Positions 58,819 through 64,000 of a stretch of DNA of 64,000 nt are shown in pieces. Made by a program: the position numbers and the translations under genes. The notes below the pieces were generated by a model. That model was not told where the DNA came from and made no database searches. It worked only from the letters and a program-made list of their open reading frames with translations. The DNA is from Chrysaora quinquecirrha (lineage: Eukaryota > Cnidaria > Scyphozoa > Semaeostomeae > Pelagiidae). Location: assembly GCA_014526335.1 (NCBI GenBank), contig JACTAT010000002.1, forward strand, positions 3,268,506-3,332,505, written 5' to 3'. Every line of letters starts with the position of its first letter. The stretch's first letter is position 1.

Positions 58819-61800
58819 ATGGCTGTTAGAAAGAAAGATGGAGGAACGAACTGGAAGTATTTTGAATCTCAAGAAACCATCGAACTGTTTGAACCAGTCA
58901 GGCAATATCTGCTGAAGAACCACAAAAAAGTAAGGCCAAATGATGAGGTTTGAAATTTGGGCCTAGCATCTAGCAAGGGCCTTAGGCCAAATTAATTTCT
59001 CTAATATAAATGATAGCTTGTCTAATTTGTTGGAGTGTATTAAGCAAGAAAAGCTTTTGAGAAAGTCAAAAGCTTTCAAATCCAGCCAGGTACCTTTTTT
59101 GACACTTAAAACGCTAGGCCTATAGGTATACCACCATGGGTGAAAATTTGTGCGGACCTCTCATCAGTCTCACCCACCGAAGGTTATTTTGGTTGAAACA
59201 AAAGAGACATTGTTTTCTATTGTTATTGCCAAAATTACACACCTGAGCCATTCCTTGGTCTACACAACAGAGTTTCCTCACAATGGGGTAAGCAAAAGTA
59301 TTACCCCAAGAGGAAAGCAGTAGACATGAACAAGAAAACCGCTGTTATAACAGGAAACAAGGAAAAGGTATTTTAAATGAAGTAGAAGTTATTCTAGAAG
59401 TAATTATCAATTTGGATTAGCTTATTTTTAAGCTATTAAATGTATCAATATATAATAAATGACATACATTCTAACCATGACAAGGACCTCCGCCAGGGAG
59501 TTCTTCCAGAAAATAGGGCAAAAGTGAGTCTTCGTGAGGTCACTCAAAACAAACATCTGAATGGATATCTGCAGATTGTGAAAAACTTACCCAAATAAAT
59601 CCCCAAAAAGATTACTTGGCCTGAAATAATGTTCATATACAGTAGCCGGATGTCATTACTTTTATCTATGACAGCAGCTCACTCGAGGCTGCAGAGAGTT
59701 GTATTTGAAATAGAAAATCAACCCCAAACGATACCATGATTAAAATATGACCCAATAGGATACCTGAGACAAAAATGCTACCTGAAAGTATACCCAAATT
59801 TTGAAAATGACACCCAAGTGTGTAGTTTAGGGGGTAAGATTTTAGAGTTAGGGTCATGATTGGTGCTACAGTTCTAGCCACTAGCACTAATGTTTGCTTT
59901 ACGTCATGCAACTTTTAATAAGTTTAGACTATCTTGAGTCTTGAATTTTGTTTATTTCTGAAAGGTGTGAATTCTTTTCAGTATGTTCAAGCAGATCCTC
60001 CAACAAATAAAACATTGTCTCATCTGACAGGACAGCTTATTCAGTTTCAAGAGGTGAGAAATGATAAAACAAATATTTCTGCTTTATTGTAATTAATGTT
60101 TTAAAATGACAAAAATTTATCAATGATTCTTTAAAAAGTTCGAGAACATTGGGCATACTTTTGATTGTATGGAATCATGACATACTGTACTTTTTTTATC
60201 GAAGGAAGCCTTTGGAAAGAATGTAAGCAAACCAGCATTGACAAGGCTGCCAGTAAGTATGAATACAGTATTTCCTTTCTAACCTTCTGTTCATTAAGGG
60301 GAGGTTGTTGCTATTTTTGTGTAGAAAGAATTTATTAGAAAAAAAGGGTTTATTTGCATTGGCCCTTAGTTGCTACTTGGGATATTATCTTGTATGAAAA
60401 TGAAGATGCTAAGAAAGCTATCCTTAAACTGGACCTTAATTTATTACCCTTTGAACTGTATCCCTTGAATTGCGCAAAGTAAGTGTACTATGTACTAAAT
60501 GCTAAATATTCTGTTCTATTTTTAGATGAAACAGCTGTTAGATTTTTCATTTGGTGGCTCTCTCTGTCAAATCATTGCAGCGTCGTACAAATTTAAAGTT
60601 GATCAAGGATGGTAAGGAACTTGTCAGTTAATTCTATTGATCTTCCCGATGTATCCTGCAAGCTGCCTCACTTTCCGATTGGCACATCTGGGTATAAATT
60701 CTGCCTTAGTCCATTGTTTCAGTCTGTTTCTGACCTTTATACTCTGAGGAGTGTCAGATGATAAAGGTTTGTAAGTATGTTTAAAAGTATTTCCACTGTT
60801 TTTTGCAATAATAATGGTAAGGGAATAGATGTTTCTTTTTTGGCACTTTGCAGGAGACATTAACAAACAGTGGAACGAAAAGTTCCTTTTCTTTTCCTCT
60901 TTTTGTTTTCCTCATAGGAATTGCAATATTACTGAACATATTTTGACTTAGAATCTTCATTTATTTTTCTTTTATATTTATTTTCAGGAGAAGGTTTGAT
61001 TTTCAGTCTCCATCTAGAATGGATCGAAATGTTGAACTGTTTATGACGATTGAAAAAACATTACGAGAGGTGAAATTTTCTATCTCAGTAGTTCAAAGTT
61101 CTAACTAGACGAGTCTCACAAACTGGAAGATACTCTCGCCATGTATTTGATAAAATTTTTAGAAAAATCAATCAGTATATATTAAATGCAGCTTGTATAA
61201 CGGCAGAATCCTTATACTACCATATTCTGACAATTTTTTATTTCTTTTCACACAGAACAAATTACTGGAACGACCCAAGGTATATCTACTGCCAGACATT
61301 GAAACAAAACTTGCTAATAAACTCCGAGAGATTGTTAAAAGACACCAGGTTAGCTTTGTTCTTCAGTCCCACACTTTGTCATTACAATTTCGTCCCAGCT
61401 TTTTGGTTTTGTATGAAGAAATTTTTAAATGCTTAAATGAAACAACATAGTTGGTTTGCCAATCACTCGAGCAGAATCATTTGTACAACGTTCCTCACTA
61501 TCTGGGTTATCGGTTACACGTTTTTTTATAAGGAACACCTTTATAAGGAACTCGAGGCTGAAAATTCCCAAAAAATTAAGGAACTTTAAGGAACTGTCGA
61601 GACTCGGATGAAAAACTAAGAAACTCTTTTTTAAAGAACAAGACGGTTTGTACCAAAAAGGAACAGAAGTACAATATATTTCCCATCGTTTTTCCCAAAA
61701 GGCTCCATTTATACTTAGCTAAAGTTTGAAATGAAGAATAGTTTATATGGATTTGCTGTAAAATTAGCATTTATACATATCCCACGACAAGTTACATTAT

Positions 61801-63875
61801 AAGGAACTTTCAGCCTCATTTCGTTGAAAAATTAAGGAACTCCAGCCTCAACTCAGACCAAAGGTTCCTTATAAAAAAGACACGTGTAAATGATATCTAA
61901 TGGAAGAATGCGATTTAATGATGGGTATCAGGCTTGAGGATGGATTATAAATCAGGGTATTCACATTTGTCACTGGCTTTCTCTGTTCCCATCTGGACTT
62001 ACATCATATATCGAATTTGAATAGTTTTTTGTCTTTCTCTATCGTTTCATAGTCTGCAAAGAAGTCTGTAAAGAAGTTGGGTTGGTTGGGTTGTATATTG
62101 GATTATAAAAAATTAGTAAACCCCGTGATGTGCTGCTGTTTTCATGTTGGAAAACATTCAACGTTTCTTCCCAATTAAACGATGGTATCTACAAGAGCAT
62201 CTATCTATTGCTTTCTGTAGTCTTCTATCTATGCGTAATGATGCTTGGAAGGTCTCTGTCTTTATGTAATTAACATCTTAATAATCGTCAGCCTTAAATT
62301 TCCAGTTGTTCCGTGATATATTGACCGTATATATGAAAAATTCTGTATTGATAAATTCCTGTCTTTGCTACAGGGTACCTTGGTAGACGCAAAAGATAAA
62401 GCAACACACATCGTCCATTCCACTCCTATGCCATGTCCTGATGGTAATTTTTGCTAATTTTTGAACGAGTTTCAGTTTAAAACATCATTGCAGCTTCTGA
62501 AATTTCTTTTGCCATTAACTCACTCTATGTTTTTTCTGTATAACATGCTTCAAGGAATGTTGGAAAGGAAAATGCAATAAATATCAAAGTCCTATTTGCA
62601 GCATCGTAGTTTAGTATAAATGGATAAATTGTTGTTATGATTGATTTTGACAGAGGATTGGCTAAGGCCTATATCAAGAAAGGATAAACAAGTTCTAGTA
62701 CACTGGTGGTACCATCCTGATAGGTAAGTTAGTTAGCTTATCATTACAAATATCATCTTGACTGTCTCAAAGCACGGAAAGAATTCATTTTTGGAGCAAC
62801 GTTGTTTGGTCATGTCAAATATTGTTTGCTTTGGCTCTCATTCGTAAATGTTTTGTTTGTTTTTAAGCTACGATTCCTGGCTTCCTTTATCTGAAGTATC
62901 ACAAGAACCAGAACCAGCCCCAGAAAGACAAAAACCATGGGAGGTATGAAGAGATATGTAAATATATATATATATATAGATAATTGTTGGACTGGGCTGA
63001 TTAAGCTGAGCAAATTGAAGCAAATTCTTTTTCATATATTAAAGGAGTCTAATTTTACTTTGTACTAAGTGCGAAATTTCTGTTTTTATTTCAGGTTAAC
63101 GGCAGATGGCTGTTAGACTTAGAGATATTCAACGAATGGATGAATGAAGAAGATTATGAAATGGAAAACACGGAGGTTAGTCAAATGACAGTTTTCATTG
63201 CCTCAGTTCTGGTGCAAATTTGCTCCAACTGAGTTATCGAAAATCATAGAAATGACTTAGCTTCCAAAAGGACGACTCCTGTTGCTAAGCAAGGTCATTA
63301 TGTTGATTCGCTTGTTAATTGGTTGTTTTACAATTTCGTATAGCTCCTTAGTTACACATCTCCAATAGAATGGTGGTTTCCCACTTTCAAACACGCTTTC
63401 TAGTGAAGTTGTTTTTGTCGGTCACTCACTAATTCTTTTGGGGGGCAGCCATTAAGTATTACCAACATAGAAAGGTATTTATTTCTGGTTTGATTTTTAA
63501 AATTGCAAGAAAAGCAGAAACATTTTTGGACACACTCTTCAATTTGAATTTTGTACTGCTCAGAGACTGTTTAATTTTTAATTTTTTACTTTTAAAATAA
63601 TTAGTTCATGTCATGAACTTAGTTATTTTCTTTTTCTTTTCTTTCCAGCAAGGTATGATGCGAAAATTTTCACTTGGATATGGTTTGAGAAAATAAATAA
63701 CTGCTATTTGATTTGTTTATCGGAATATTTTTGTTATTGCTTGTAATTTTACTCAAATATTTCACATCCACCAGTTTTTTATTAATAAAATCTGTATTCA
63801 ACTTTTGGGTTTTCTTGTATGAAAATAGGAAAAACAAGAAGAAAAGTCATTAAAGGGAAATCATGCTCTGAAGAT
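58819..63875 (+). CDS. SMARCC: SWI/SNF complex subunit SMARCC (BAF155/BAF170), N-terminal part, runs off the window
   Basis: Exons: 58819-58929, 59982-60053, 60205-60252, 60526-60611, 60988-61069, 61256-61348, 62374-62443, 62654-62723, 62868-62943, 63095-63175, a candidate 4-nt exon 63649-63652, and 63829-63875; all phases agree. The protein starts [20 protein letters not shown]. It continues with the MarR-like/BRCT/chromo N-terminal module typical of SMARCC1/2: a BRCT-like [18 protein letters not shown], a chromo-like [17 protein letters not shown], and [19 protein letters not shown] basic stretch (RRKVIKGK) follows. The SWIRM, SANT and coiled-coil regions should lie beyond the window. It is a scaffold of the nuclear BAF remodelling complex. 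Reading on past 63652 instead of splicing gives a short C-terminus with a stop soon after, a possible alternative end. Confidence 0.93.
61517..61886. mobile_element. MITE, CACG-TTTTTTTATAAG family, copy 9 (word TAAGGAAC)
   Basis: The left end CACGTTTTTTTATAAGGAAC and right end GTTCCTTATAAAAAAGACACGTG are TA-flanked. AAGGAACT occurs about six times, next to GAGGCTGAAAA or CAGCCTCA. It lies in intron 6 of SMARCC. Confidence 0.85.
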
Positions 63876-64000
63876 GTAAGGGGAGATTTTATTTTATTTG
63901 ATATGTTGAAAAATCTTACTAGCCTTTTTCCTCTCGTTTTTCCTCAAGAAGTTTTCTTGCTTGCGTGTTTTCCTTGTTATACATGTCACGTATTCCTGTT

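Overview
This window is eukaryotic and almost certainly from a marine invertebrate animal. Genes are split by GT-AG introns into short exons (24 to 255 nt), the DNA is AT-rich, and introns and spacers are packed with small inverted-repeat transposons, tRNA-derived SINEs, pieces of LINE retrotransposons and microsatellites. SEC61G, a CD-M6PR-type receptor and SMARCC point to a metazoan. A glutathionyl-hydroquinone reductase, absent from vertebrates, fits an early-branching or invertebrate lineage such as a cnidarian. I cannot name the species. All exon models were built by eye from splice sites, reading phase and family motifs.

Layout. 1-2266: no gene, two MITEs. 2267-17563 (minus strand): three tandem paralogues of a cation-dependent mannose-6-phosphate receptor-like (MRH domain) membrane protein, here called C (2267-6718), A (7573-13634) and B (14264-17563). 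Each has the same seven-exon plan, but B lacks a recognisable fifth exon. A 5'-truncated LINE sits in the last intron of A. 17856-18249 (plus): SEC61G, head to head with copy B. 19265-23109: no gene recognised. 23132-45997 (plus): a 39-exon molybdo-flavoenzyme of the xanthine dehydrogenase / aldehyde oxidase family, complete from the 2Fe-2S domain to the stop codon. 47101-48433 (plus): a two-exon glutathionyl-hydroquinone reductase. 49283-57302 (minus): a secreted protein made of cysteine-rich, furin/growth-factor-receptor-like repeats, about one repeat per phase 1-1 exon. 58819 to the window end (plus): the N-terminal half of SMARCC (SWI/SNF core subunit), continuing beyond the window.

How they fit together. 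The genes are not one pathway. The receptor array serves lysosomal or endosomal sorting, SEC61G the ER translocon, XDH/AO and the hydroquinone reductase redox metabolism, and SMARCC chromatin remodelling. The most striking non-gene content is a set of about nine TIR elements. They share a CACG...TTTTTTTATAAG end, but each carries its own short word, repeated both in the TIR and several times inside. One copy is inserted in another, which exposes the TA target duplication. Several other TIR families show perfect 5-9 bp target duplications. Seven frame breaks in the XDH/AO and reductase genes can each be explained by one missing base in an A or T run, so assembly error is a serious alternative to gene decay.
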